Shown in pieces: positions 7,467 to 14,225 of a stretch of 16,721 nucleotides of DNA; position 1 is the first letter of the stretch; the number at the start of each line of letters is the position of its first letter. This DNA comes from Lachnoclostridium sp. UBA933 (lineage in GTDB: Bacteria > Bacillota > Clostridia > Lachnospirales > Lachnospiraceae): the NCBI GenBank assembly GCA_002293545.1, contig DBDL01000065.1, positions 8,191 to 24,911 of the forward strand, read 5' to 3'. Under the pieces are notes generated by a model, which did no database searches, was not told the DNA's origin, and saw nothing but the letters and a program-made list of their open reading frames with translations. The position numbers were made by a program, and so were the translations under genes.

Positions 7467-8864
7467 GTGACAGCTGCATTTCATACATTAGGATGTAAGG
7501 TGAATTTCTATGAAACAAAGCAAATGACGGAGGCTTTAAAAAAAGCGGGCTTTGAAATTATAAATGAAAGAGAAAAAGCGGATCTATACATAGTAAATAC
7601 TTGTACGGTTACGAATATGGCAGACCGTAAATCCAGACAAATGCTGCACCGCTGCAAGAAGAACAATCCGGATTGCATTGTTGCGGCAGTCGGGTGCTAT
7701 GTGGACAGCGGCGCAGAAGCGATTGGCAGCGATTCGGGTGTGGATATCTTAATAAAGAATTCAGAAAAACAGAATATTGTCGATATTATAAATGGGTATA
7801 TAAAAAACCATGAAGTTTGTTATTTGGAAAAACAGCCGGATTCCGGAGAAAAAAAAGTTTCTGATGAAAACAGATTTTCCGGTAAGTGCGAAGTTTCCGA
7901 TAAAAACAGAATTTCCGATACGAACAGAGTTTTCGATAAGAAAAGAATCTATCATAAGGAAAGAACCAGAGCGTTCATTAAGGTTCAGGATGGCTGTAAT
8001 CAATTTTGTTCCTATTGTATTATTCCTTATGTCAGGGGAGAACGAAAGAGCAGGGAAATTACAGAAGTTGTAAGCGAGGTTAAGGAGATTGCGGCGGGGG
8101 GAACCAAAGAAATTGTCATAACCGGGATTCATCTTTCCTCTTATGGAGTGGACTTACAGGAGGAAAAGGATTTTGTGCGCTTAGAGGGAAAACCGCTTAT
8201 CATGCTTTTAAGAGAGATATCGAAGCTGGACGGGATAAAAAGGATTCGGTTGGGTTCGTTGGAACCGCGGATTATCACGCGGACGTTTGCAGATAGCTTG
8301 TCTGTTCTGAAAAAAGTCTGCCCTCATTTTCATTTATCGCTTCAAAGCGGGTGCGACGCGACATTGAGCCGGATGAACCGTCACTATTTGACGGATCAGT
8401 ACATGGAAAAATGTGAACTCCTTCGTTCCTTTTATGACAATCCGGCAATAACTGCGGATGTCATTGTGGGTTTTCCGGGTGAGAACGGCGATGAATTTGA
8501 CCGGACGGTACAATTTCTGAAGAAAGTCCGGCTGGCAGATATCCATGTATTCAAGTATTCACCGCGGAAGGGGACGAAAGCCGAGAAGATGGACGGGGCG
8601 GTTTCGGAAACGGTCAAAGAAGAAAGAAGCAAACGACTGATTGTATTGGGAAAGAAATGGAGTGAGGAATATTTTGATTCCTTTGTCGGAAGAACACAGA
8701 CGGTTTTGTTTGAAGAATTTATTTCAGCAAAAGGCAGGCGGTATCTGTGCGGACATACCGAGAACTATTTGAAAATCAATGTTTCCGAAAGTGATGTTTT
8801 AAAAAAGAATTATAGTCAAAACGGACTGTATGAAATTAAAATTGAACAAAGTATGAAAAAATGA
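7467..8864 (+). CDS. mtaB: MtaB, tRNA t6A37 methylthiotransferase
   Basis: MtaB is a radical-SAM enzyme that methylthiolates C2 of N6-threonylcarbamoyladenosine at tRNA position 37, producing ms2t6A and aiding decoding of ANN codons. The N-terminal methylthiotransferase domain has the three cluster cysteines C10 (TLGCKVN), C46 (NTCTVT) and C77 (VGCYV). The radical-SAM domain has CNQFCSYC (C177, C181, C184), and the C-terminus (about 405-462) fits a TRAM RNA-binding domain. The GTG start at 7467 has AGGAG at 7455-7459 with 7 bp spacing. The odd part is the linker between the first two domains: residues 131-166 are six tandem hexapeptides of the type VSDKNR, encoded by 18-bp repeats and highly charged. 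Family members usually have a shorter linker. The gene is flanked by its own upstream spacer and by the ireB promoter directly after its stop. Confidence 0.93.
   Translation: MTAAFHTLGCKVNFYETKQMTEALKKAGFEIINEREKADLYIVNTCTVTNMADRKSRQMLHRCKKNNPDCIVAAVGCYVDSGAEAIGSDSGVDILIKNSEKQNIVDIINGYIKNHEVCYLEKQPDSGEKKVSDENRFSGKCEVSDKNRISDTNRVFDKKRIYHKERTRAFIKVQDGCNQFCSYCIIPYVRGERKSREITEVVSEVKEIAAGGTKEIVITGIHLSSYGVDLQEEKDFVRLEGKPLIMLLREISKLDGIKRIRLGSLEPRIITRTFADSLSVLKKVCPHFHLSLQSGCDATLSRMNRHYLTDQYMEKCELLRSFYDNPAITADVIVGFPGENGDEFDRTVQFLKKVRLADIHVFKYSPRKGTKAEKMDGAVSETVKEERSKRLIVLGKKWSEEYFDSFVGRTQTVLFEEFISAKGRRYLCGHTENYLKINVSESDVLKKNYSQNGLYEIKIEQSMKK
7857..7964 (+). repeat. Six tandem 18-bp repeats inside mtaB
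   Basis: Six consecutive 18-bp units start at 7857, 7875, 7893, 7911, 7929 and 7947, with consensus RTTTCCGATAAGAACAGA. The third, fourth and fifth units are closest to it; the second and sixth are diverged. A seventh, weaker unit may precede them at 7839-7856. They encode VSDENR, FSGKCE, VSDKNR, ISDTNR, VFDKKR and IYHKER, keep the reading frame and lie just before the radical-SAM domain. Confidence 0.85.
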
Positions 8865-8893
8865 TTGCTATTTATGGATGAATCAATTAGAAT
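8865..8893 (+). promoter_or_regulatory. Sigma-A promoter of the ireB operon
   Basis: TTGCTA (8865-8870), a 17 bp spacer and TAGAAT (8888-8893) make a strong housekeeping promoter starting on the base after the mtaB stop. The expected transcription start is near 8900, about 29 nt before the ireB ATG. It probably drives all seven genes to the terminator at 14085-14119. Confidence 0.75.
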
Positions 8894-8928
8894 AAGTATA
8901 TATGGATTTTAACAAAGGACGTGTGAGT

Positions 8929-9189
8929 ATGCAGGAAATCAGTAATACACAATTTTTTAAAGTAGATGCGGACAAGGATTACGACGTAAAGGAAGTGATT
9001 GCGTCTGTTTATTCCGCCTTGACTGAAAAAGGCTATAATCCTGTAAACCAAATCGTAGGGTATTTAATGTCCGGGGATCCTACCTATATTACAAGTCACA
9101 AAAGTGCAAGAAGCCTGATTATGCAGGCGGAACGGGATGAAATCATCGAAGTATTCCTAGAGGATTATATAAAAAATAATATGAAGTAG
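8929..9189 (+). CDS. ireB: IreB family regulatory phosphoprotein (UPF0297)
   Basis: This 86-residue protein matches the IreB/YrzL family (former DUF965). In Enterococcus faecalis IreB is a substrate of the PASTA-domain kinase IreK and dampens intrinsic cephalosporin resistance. The diagnostic central stretch EKGYNPVNQIVGYLMSGDP (residues 37-55) and the RDEIIE helix near the C-terminus are present. Of the N-terminal threonines phosphorylated in E. faecalis, only one has a counterpart (Thr7 in SNTQFF); the earlier position is Ile4, with Ser5 beside it. I chose the ATG at 8929 because AAAGGA (8914-8919) is 9 bp upstream and the N-terminus then matches the family; an ATG at 8902 is in frame but lacks a ribosome site. 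It is the first gene of the operon, and its neighbours ruvX and DUF1292 are the conserved ones. Confidence 0.93.
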   Translation: MQEISNTQFFKVDADKDYDVKEVIASVYSALTEKGYNPVNQIVGYLMSGDPTYITSHKSARSLIMQAERDEIIEVFLEDYIKNNMK

Positions 9190-9206
9190 AAGGATAGATT
9201 TATATT

Positions 9207-9644
9207 TTGAGAATCATGGGACTTGATTACGGTTCGGTTACGGTTGGCGTTGCCGTTAGTGATGCTTTGCAACTGACAGCCCAGCCGGTGGAAGTGATAA
9301 AAAGAAAAGGCGAGAACAAGCTTCGTCAAACTCTTGCGCGTATTGATGAACTGGTGGAAGAGTATGAAATAGGTTGTATCGTTCTGGGGAATCCGAAAAA
9401 TATGAATAACACTACGGGAGAACGTGCAGAAAAAACAGTGGAATTCATGCATAAGTTAAGCGCCAGAATCGGTTTGGAGGTTATCTTGTGGGATGAAAGA
9501 CTGACAACCGTTTCGGCAATGAATGTACTGAAAGAAGGCGGCGTGCGTCGGGAAAATCGAAAGATTTATGTCGATAAGCTGGCAGCTGCATTTATTTTGC
9601 AAGGATATCTTGATTCAAAAAATCATCGTGCGGAGAACGATTAA
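9207..9644 (+). CDS. ruvX: RuvX/YqgF, Holliday junction resolvase-like nuclease
   Basis: YqgF-family proteins have an RNase H fold and are proposed to act in pre-16S rRNA 5' maturation and as Holliday junction resolvases. The 145-residue protein begins [19 protein letters not shown], with the first catalytic aspartate at residue 7. It contains [16 protein letters not shown] (middle strand), WDERLTT (second acidic site) and [15 protein letters not shown] near the end (third acidic site), so the active site appears complete. The TTG at 9207 is preferred over the ATG three codons later because it gives the family's MRI start. AAGGA at 9190-9194 is rather far (12 bp), so translation may be modest or coupled to ireB, whose stop is 17 bp upstream. 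Confidence 0.93.
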   Translation: MRIMGLDYGSVTVGVAVSDALQLTAQPVEVIKRKGENKLRQTLARIDELVEEYEIGCIVLGNPKNMNNTTGERAEKTVEFMHKLSARIGLEVILWDERLTTVSAMNVLKEGGVRRENRKIYVDKLAAAFILQGYLDSKNHRAEND

Positions 9645-9678
9645 AATATGTATACAAGAACGTAGAAATGGGAGAGTT

Positions 9679-9939
9679 ATGAAAGAAGGACAAATTATAC
9701 TTACTGCCGAGGACGGCAGTGAAGAAGCTTTTTTTGTGCTTGAAGAGGCAAAGATAGCGGGTGAAACTTATTTATTAGTGGCGGAAAGTATGGAAGAAGA
9801 AGCCGGTGCTTTGATTTTAAAGCAGACAGAAGAAAGTAATACGAGAACATATGAAGTATTGAATGATGAAAAGGAAATGAAGATTCTTACAAAATATTTT
9901 GAAGAATTGTTGGAAGATATCGAATTAGAAATTGAATGA
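9679..9939 (+). CDS. DUF1292 (YrzB-like) protein
   Basis: This small acidic protein of 86 residues matches the DUF1292/YrzB family. Its pattern is a strand-rich first half around the DGSEEAFFVLEEAKIAGETY segment, then YLLVAES, and a C-terminal acidic helix (KYFEELLEDIELEIE). Its function is unknown, but the gene sits next to ireB and ruvX in many Firmicutes, as it does here. The ATG at 9679 is preceded by GGGAGAG (9670-9676). It lies 34 bp after ruvX and 9 bp before rnjA, so it is certainly co-transcribed. No motif suggests an enzyme. Confidence 0.88.
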   Translation: MKEGQIILTAEDGSEEAFFVLEEAKIAGETYLLVAESMEEEAGALILKQTEESNTRTYEVLNDEKEMKILTKYFEELLEDIELEIE

Positions 9940-9948
9940 GGTGAAGAA

Positions 9949-11622
9949 TTGGCGAAAAAATTAAGTGTAGAGAATGGAAAAGTAAGGGTGATTCCTCTCG
10001 GAGGAATGGAAAAGATCGGAATGAACATTACAGCATTTGAAACGGATGACAGTATCATTGTAGTGGACTGCGGGTTAGCGTTTCCCGAAGACGATATGCT
10101 GGGGATTGATTTGGTCATTCCCGATATTACGTATCTGAAAGACCACAGGGAAAAAGTGAAGGGATTTGTCATTACACACGGTCACGAAGACCATATCGGT
10201 GCATTGCCCTATATACTAAAAGAATTGAACGCACCGATTTATGCTACAAAGCTGACGATGGCAATCATCGAAAACAAGCTGAAGGAACATGAGATACAAA
10301 AATCAGTCAAGCGAAAGGTAGTAAAATACGGTCAGTTTATTAATTTAGGGGATTTTCGTATTGAAGTCATACGAACCAACCACAGTATAGCGGATGCGGC
10401 GGCGCTGGCAATTTATACGCCGGCGGGTGTGATCATTCATACGGGAGATTTTAAAGTGGATCATACGCCGGTCTTTGGCGATACGATAGATTTAGCCAGA
10501 TTCGGCGATTTAGGAAGAAAAGGCGTACTGGCATTGATGATGGACAGCACCAATGCAATAAAACCGGGCTTTACCAGTTCGGAGCGGACAGTCGGCAAAG
10601 CACTTGACGCAATATTTGCGGAGAATGCCAACCACCGTATTATCGTGGCGACATTTGCCTCCAATGTGGACAGGGTACAGCAGATCATAAATTCTGCGGC
10701 GAAATTTCAGCGAAAGGTTGTCATAGAAGGCCGCAGTATGGTGAATATTATAGAAACGGCTACCGAAATCGGCTATCTTGATATTCCGCCGAACATTGTA
10801 ATAACCATTGAGGATATGAAGAAATATACCGATAAACAGCTTGTACTTATTACGACAGGAAGTCAGGGTGAGGCAATGGCAGCGCTTTCGCGGATTGCCG
10901 CAAGCATACATCGGAAATTGTCTATTAAGCCGGGTGATACGGTGATTTTCAGCTCCACACCGATACCAGGGAATGAAAAATCCGTTTCCAAGGTCATCAA
11001 TGAACTCTCGATGAGCGGGGCAAACGTTATTTTTCAGGACACCCATGTGTCCGGACATGCCTGTCAGGAGGAATTAAAACTGATCTACTCGCTGGTTAAG
11101 CCCAAGTTTGTGATTCCGATTCACGGGGAATTCAGGCATTTGCAGGCACAGAGCAAGCTAGCAATAGAAATGGGTATTGCCAAGAAAAATGTCTTTTTGC
11201 TCCGTTCGGGGAACGTAGTAGAATTGATGGAGAACAACGCCAGAATCGTAGATAAGGTACAGGCACAGGGAATCATGGTAGATGGTTTGGGAGTTGGAGA
11301 TGTCGGAAATATTGTCCTTCGCGACCGTCAGCATCTTTCCGAAAACGGATTGATTACGATTGTCCTGACGCTGGAGCATGGAAGCAATCAGGTATTAGCG
11401 GGACCGGATATTGTATCGAGGGGATTTGTTTATGTAAGGGAATCGGAAGATTTGATGGTAGAGTGCCACGATGTGGTAGCGGAAGCCCTGCAATACTGCA
11501 TTGACAAAGGCGTTACGGATTGGAGCCGTATGAAAAACAGCATGAAAGATGCACTCAGTGAATTTTTGTGGAAAAAGACAAAGAGAAATCCCATGATTTT
11601 ACCGATTATTATGGAATTGTAA
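9949..11622 (+). CDS. rnjA: Ribonuclease J
   Basis: RNase J is a 5'-to-3' exo- and endoribonuclease of the beta-CASP metallo-beta-lactamase family and a core enzyme of mRNA decay and rRNA maturation in Firmicutes. The 557-residue product has the zinc-binding HGHEDH (77-82), NHSIADA (His145) and the HTGDFKVDH segment (164-172). The beta-CASP region has ATFASNVDR (234-242), the motif THVSGHACQEEL (365-376) and the histidine of IPIHGEFRH (389-397). The C-terminal domain is complete, ending in the KKTKRNPMILP pattern typical of the family. The TTG start at 9949 has GAGGTG (9938-9943) overlapping the DUF1292 stop. Which paralogue it is cannot be settled from one window; single-copy clostridial enzymes are usually called rnjA. 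The following 127 bp spacer carries a palindrome and short direct repeats. Confidence 0.94.
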   Translation: MAKKLSVENGKVRVIPLGGMEKIGMNITAFETDDSIIVVDCGLAFPEDDMLGIDLVIPDITYLKDHREKVKGFVITHGHEDHIGALPYILKELNAPIYATKLTMAIIENKLKEHEIQKSVKRKVVKYGQFINLGDFRIEVIRTNHSIADAAALAIYTPAGVIIHTGDFKVDHTPVFGDTIDLARFGDLGRKGVLALMMDSTNAIKPGFTSSERTVGKALDAIFAENANHRIIVATFASNVDRVQQIINSAAKFQRKVVIEGRSMVNIIETATEIGYLDIPPNIVITIEDMKKYTDKQLVLITTGSQGEAMAALSRIAASIHRKLSIKPGDTVIFSSTPIPGNEKSVSKVINELSMSGANVIFQDTHVSGHACQEELKLIYSLVKPKFVIPIHGEFRHLQAQSKLAIEMGIAKKNVFLLRSGNVVELMENNARIVDKVQAQGIMVDGLGVGDVGNIVLRDRQHLSENGLITIVLTLEHGSNQVLAGPDIVSRGFVYVRESEDLMVECHDVVAEALQYCIDKGVTDWSRMKNSMKDALSEFLWKKTKRNPMILPIIMEL

Positions 11623-11648
11623 AACAGGGTTCGGAAAATGAGTCCATC

Positions 11649-11671
11649 CAAGTTCCGCTGTGCGGAACTTG
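11649..11671 (+). repeat. Perfect 10-bp palindrome with 3-nt loop after rnjA
   Basis: CAAGTTCCGC (11649-11658) pairs perfectly with GCGGAACTTG (11662-11671) around TGT. It begins 27 nt after the rnjA stop and is followed by GCGCTG, not by uridines, so it is unlikely to be a strong intrinsic terminator. It resembles the palindrome at 6835-6855 in size, loop and AAGTT/AACTT arms. It might attenuate transcription or protect the upstream transcript. Confidence 0.65.
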
Positions 11672-11689
11672 CGCTGTAAAAGGGAATTA

Positions 11690-11732
11690 TTCATTAAAAA
11701 GGAACATTTCATTAAAAAGGGAACAATTCATT
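11690..11732 (+). repeat. Short direct repeats upstream of the MltG-like gene
   Basis: TTCATTAAAAAGGAACAT (11690-11707) is followed by TTCATTAAAAAGGGAACAA (11708-11726) and a partial third unit TTCATT (11727-11732). A degenerate partial copy (TAAAAGGGAATTA) precedes them at 11677-11689. Each full unit contains an AAGG(G)A ribosome-site-like core, but no start codon follows closely; the real site is AAAGGAG at 11738-11744. Confidence 0.7.
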
Positions 11733-11749
11733 GGCGGAAAGGAGATACG

Positions 11750-12145
11750 ATGGCGAATCCCGAAAGGAACCGGGCAATCAATGTAACCAGGGGAACATTG
11801 CTGCTTATCATATATATTATTTTATTGACACTTTCGGTTATTGCGGTCGTGCAGACAAGCCGTGCCGTCTACCAGCTGGCGTATCAGGTGTTCGGTGATG
11901 TTGTCGTTGCGGAGCCGCCGGGAAAAGACCGGTCATTCCGTATTGATAAAGGGGAGTCGGACTGGGAAGTTGCGGAGAAATTAAAGGATGAGCAATTGAT
12001 TGTAAATAAATATACATTTTACCTGCGTTTGGAATTAGCGTCAAATGCGAGCCGGAAAGTTGCGCCGGGAGAATATATGCTGAATACAAGTATGACTTAT
12101 GAAGAGATACTGGAACGGATTATGCAATCCAAGGTAAAAGAATAG
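11750..12145 (+). CDS. Short MltG-like membrane protein without catalytic domain
   Basis: MltG is an endolytic transglycosylase that ends glycan strands in peptidoglycan. This 131-residue protein corresponds only to its N-terminal part: a cytoplasmic tail, one transmembrane helix at about residues 15-35 (TLLLIIYIILLTLSVIAVVQ) and an extracellular LysM-like module. In that module, FRIDKGESDWEVAEKLKDEQ, VAPGEYMLNTSMTYEEIL and the intervening helices follow the MltG pattern. The catalytic YceG domain with its glutamate is absent, and no remnant follows in any frame before trmR, so this is a short form rather than a recent frameshift. The position, just upstream of trmR, is where full-length mltG (yrrL) stands in B. 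subtilis. The ATG at 11750 has AAAGGAG 5 bp upstream. An in-frame ATG-less extension upstream lacks support. Possible role: wall binding or regulation of another enzyme (inference). Confidence 0.8.
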   Translation: MANPERNRAINVTRGTLLLIIYIILLTLSVIAVVQTSRAVYQLAYQVFGDVVVAEPPGKDRSFRIDKGESDWEVAEKLKDEQLIVNKYTFYLRLELASNASRKVAPGEYMLNTSMTYEEILERIMQSKVKE

Positions 12146-12174
12146 AAAGAGAGAAGCTTCACAGCAATCCCTAA

Positions 12175-12873
12175 ATGAAAGAAAGACTGGACGTTTTTTT
12201 TGAAACACTTACGGAGGAACCAAAAGACTATATTGACCGGCTGGAAGCGTCAGCGCTGCAAAACGGGGAACCGGTTGTTTGCCGTCCGGCAAGAGCTTTG
12301 CTGAAATACCTGCTTCGGACAAAGAAGCCGGAGAGGGTTTTGGAAATCGGAACGGCAGTCGGATATTCCGCACTTTTTATGAAAGAGTACCTGCCCCGGA
12401 GCGCTGCGATCACAACAATAGAAAAAGTGCCCGCACGGATAGAGCAGGCGAGTGACAATTTTGCCCGGTACGACGAGCATAATCAAATACGGTTAATCGG
12501 CGGGGATGCAAGGGAGATATTGCCGGAGCTGTCCGCTGCGGGGAATTGTTATGATTTTATTTTTATGGATGCCGCAAAAGGGCAGTACATCAATTTCTTA
12601 CCGGATGTCCTGACCATGTTAAACGCAGGCGGAGTATTGATGTCGGATAACATATTACATGGCGGGGATATTTTACAATCAAGATATGCCGTGACGAGAA
12701 GGGACCGTACGATTCATTCACGTATGCGCCAATATTTAAAAACCATATCCTCCCATCCCTGTTTGGAAACAATCTGTCTGCCGGTCGGCGACGGCGTGGC
12801 ACTGAGTACGAAAATAAAAACGGAAGGTTTGATGGCTCATGAAGAAACCGGAGATACTGGCACCGGCAAGTAG
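12175..12873 (+). CDS. trmR: TrmR-like O-methyltransferase (tRNA 5-hydroxyuridine)
   Basis: This belongs to the class I SAM-dependent O-methyltransferase family of YrrM/TrmR, which in B. subtilis methylates 5-hydroxyuridine at the tRNA wobble position 34 to give 5-methoxyuridine. The SAM-binding motif VLEIGTAVGYS is at residues 55-65, the acidic ribose-binding Glu83 is in TIEKVP, and the metal-binding residues appear as MDAAKGQY (Asp132) and SDN (Asp158-Asn159). The 232-residue length is a little more than the usual 210-220. An in-frame stop lies immediately before the ATG at 12175, so the start is there or later. No Shine-Dalgarno sequence is near it; AGAGAG lies over 20 bp away. The last 35 bp overlap the next gene, which acts in the same pathway and supports the assignment. 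Confidence 0.86.
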   Translation: MKERLDVFFETLTEEPKDYIDRLEASALQNGEPVVCRPARALLKYLLRTKKPERVLEIGTAVGYSALFMKEYLPRSAAITTIEKVPARIEQASDNFARYDEHNQIRLIGGDAREILPELSAAGNCYDFIFMDAAKGQYINFLPDVLTMLNAGGVLMSDNILHGGDILQSRYAVTRRDRTIHSRMRQYLKTISSHPCLETICLPVGDGVALSTKIKTEGLMAHEETGDTGTGK

Positions 12874-14059
12874 CCTGGAGGTTTTGAAGGTTGCCGTAAA
12901 TTTTGGGGCGGATGCCGTATATATCGGCGGGGATTTGTACGGATTGCGCGCAAAGGCAAAGAACTTTTCGGCAGAGGATATGAAAGAAGGAATCCGGTAC
13001 GCACATGAAAAGGGAAAAAAAGTATATATAACCGCAAACATCACCGCCCACAACAGTGACCTTTCCGGTGTGGAAAGGTATTTTCAAGAACTGAAGCTCA
13101 TCTGCCCGGATGCATTGATCATATCAGATCCGGGTGTTTTTATGATTGCCAAAAGGGTTTGTCCCGAAATTGAAATCCATATCAGCACACAGAGCAATAA
13201 TGTGAATTATCTGACGTTTGAGTTTTGGAAAAACCAAGGGGCAAGCAGGGTCGTAACGGCTAGGGAATGCAACCTCTCAGAGATTAAGGAAATTCGGCGG
13301 CGCCTTTCGGAGGAAATGGAAATCGAAACGTTTGTACACGGAGCGATGTGTATTTCCTATTCCGGCAGATGTCTGCTCAGTAATTATTTTACCGGAAGAG
13401 ATGCCAATCTGGGGGAGTGTACGCATCCCTGCCGCTGGAAATATTATATCGTGGAAGAAAAGCGTCCGGGAGAGTATTTGCCGGTCGATGAAAATGAACG
13501 CGGAACGTACCTGTTTAACTCAAAAGACTTATGTATGATTGAGTATATTCCCGAATTGATGGATGCGGGGATTGACAGTTTCAAAATAGAGGGGCGCATG
13601 AAAACCGCGTTGTATGCAGCCGCAGTCGTCAGGGTCTACCGGCAGGCGGTTGATGCCTATATGGAAAGCCCGGAAAAATATCAGAAAAATATTGCCTTTT
13701 ACCGCGAGGAGGTATCGAAATGCACCCACCGGCAGTTTACAACCGGTTTTTTCTTCGGGCAACCCGCACAGGAAGCACAAATATATGACTCGAATACCTA
13801 TGTCAAAGAATATGTATTCTTAGGAATTATAGAAGAAGTTACGGAGCAGGGGGCGTTATTTGAGCAAAAGAATAAATTTTCCGAAGGGGATAACATTGAA
13901 ATCATGAAACCCTCCGGTAAAAATATATCCGTAACCGTAAAAGGATTGACGACAATGGGCGGAGAAGCCGTAAAGAGCTGCCCTCATCCGAAAGAGAAGC
14001 TGTGGCTGAAAGCGGATGCGGAATGCGAGGCAGGAGATATTCTGCGTGTACGCGGGTAA
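12839..14059 (+). CDS. trhP: U32 peptidase family tRNA hydroxylation protein (TrhP/YrrO-like)
   Basis: U32-family proteins of this type (E. coli TrhP, B. subtilis YrrN/YrrO) are needed to form 5-hydroxyuridine at tRNA position 34, the substrate of TrmR. The 406-residue protein starts with the family's KPEILAPASSLEVLKVAVNFGADAVYIGG-like barrel strand. It carries the U32 signature ETFVHGAMC (163-171), and four cysteines at 171, 178, 194 and 198 (HGAMCISYSGRC and GECTHPC) are the likely iron-sulfur ligands. The KIEGRMK motif (about 244-250) and a C-terminal domain from about 330 complete the fold. The ATG at 12839 has GGAAGG at 12822-12827 inside trmR. B. subtilis has two U32 genes here; this window has only one, of YrrO-like length. 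It is the last gene before the terminator. Confidence 0.88.
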   Translation: MKKPEILAPASSLEVLKVAVNFGADAVYIGGDLYGLRAKAKNFSAEDMKEGIRYAHEKGKKVYITANITAHNSDLSGVERYFQELKLICPDALIISDPGVFMIAKRVCPEIEIHISTQSNNVNYLTFEFWKNQGASRVVTARECNLSEIKEIRRRLSEEMEIETFVHGAMCISYSGRCLLSNYFTGRDANLGECTHPCRWKYYIVEEKRPGEYLPVDENERGTYLFNSKDLCMIEYIPELMDAGIDSFKIEGRMKTALYAAAVVRVYRQAVDAYMESPEKYQKNIAFYREEVSKCTHRQFTTGFFFGQPAQEAQIYDSNTYVKEYVFLGIIEEVTEQGALFEQKNKFSEGDNIEIMKPSGKNISVTVKGLTTMGGEAVKSCPHPKEKLWLKADAECEAGDILRVRG

Positions 14060-14084
14060 GATTTTGTGTAAATACAAGGTGTAC

Positions 14085-14119
14085 AAAAGCGGACGGCTGA
14101 GAAATATATCCGCTTTTTT
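14085..14119 (+). terminator. Intrinsic terminator of the ireB-trhP operon
   Basis: AAAAGCGGA (14085-14093) pairs with TCCGCTTTT (14109-14117) around a 15-nt loop, and the descending arm runs into six thymines (14114-14119). It lies 26 nt after the U32 gene. The complementary strand also ends in a short U tract. Its 5' arm and loop start share 17 of 18 bases with the hairpin after thiI (6806-6823). Confidence 0.85.
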
Positions 14120-14190
14120 CAGTAAAATGAGGACTTTACGATCAAAATAAAAAATTTTACGAAAAACACATGTTATTCTTGTAAAAGTGC

Positions 14191-14219
14191 TTGTCATATA
14201 ATATCAGATATGTTATTAT
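14191..14219 (+). promoter_or_regulatory. Near-consensus sigma-A promoter upstream of the helicase leader
   Basis: TTGTCA (14191-14196), a 17 bp spacer and TATTAT (14214-14219) preceded by TG at 14211-14212 combine a good -35, ideal spacing and an extended -10. It is the strongest promoter match in the window. Transcription should begin near 14226, about 340 nt before the helicase start codon, through the structured leader. Confidence 0.75.
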
Positions 14220-14225
14220 GTTTAC

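Noticed and set aside
7857..7964. CRISPR-like array from the regular repeats in mtaB
   Set aside because: The 18-bp units are contiguous with no spacers, stay in frame inside a coding sequence, and no cas genes are near.
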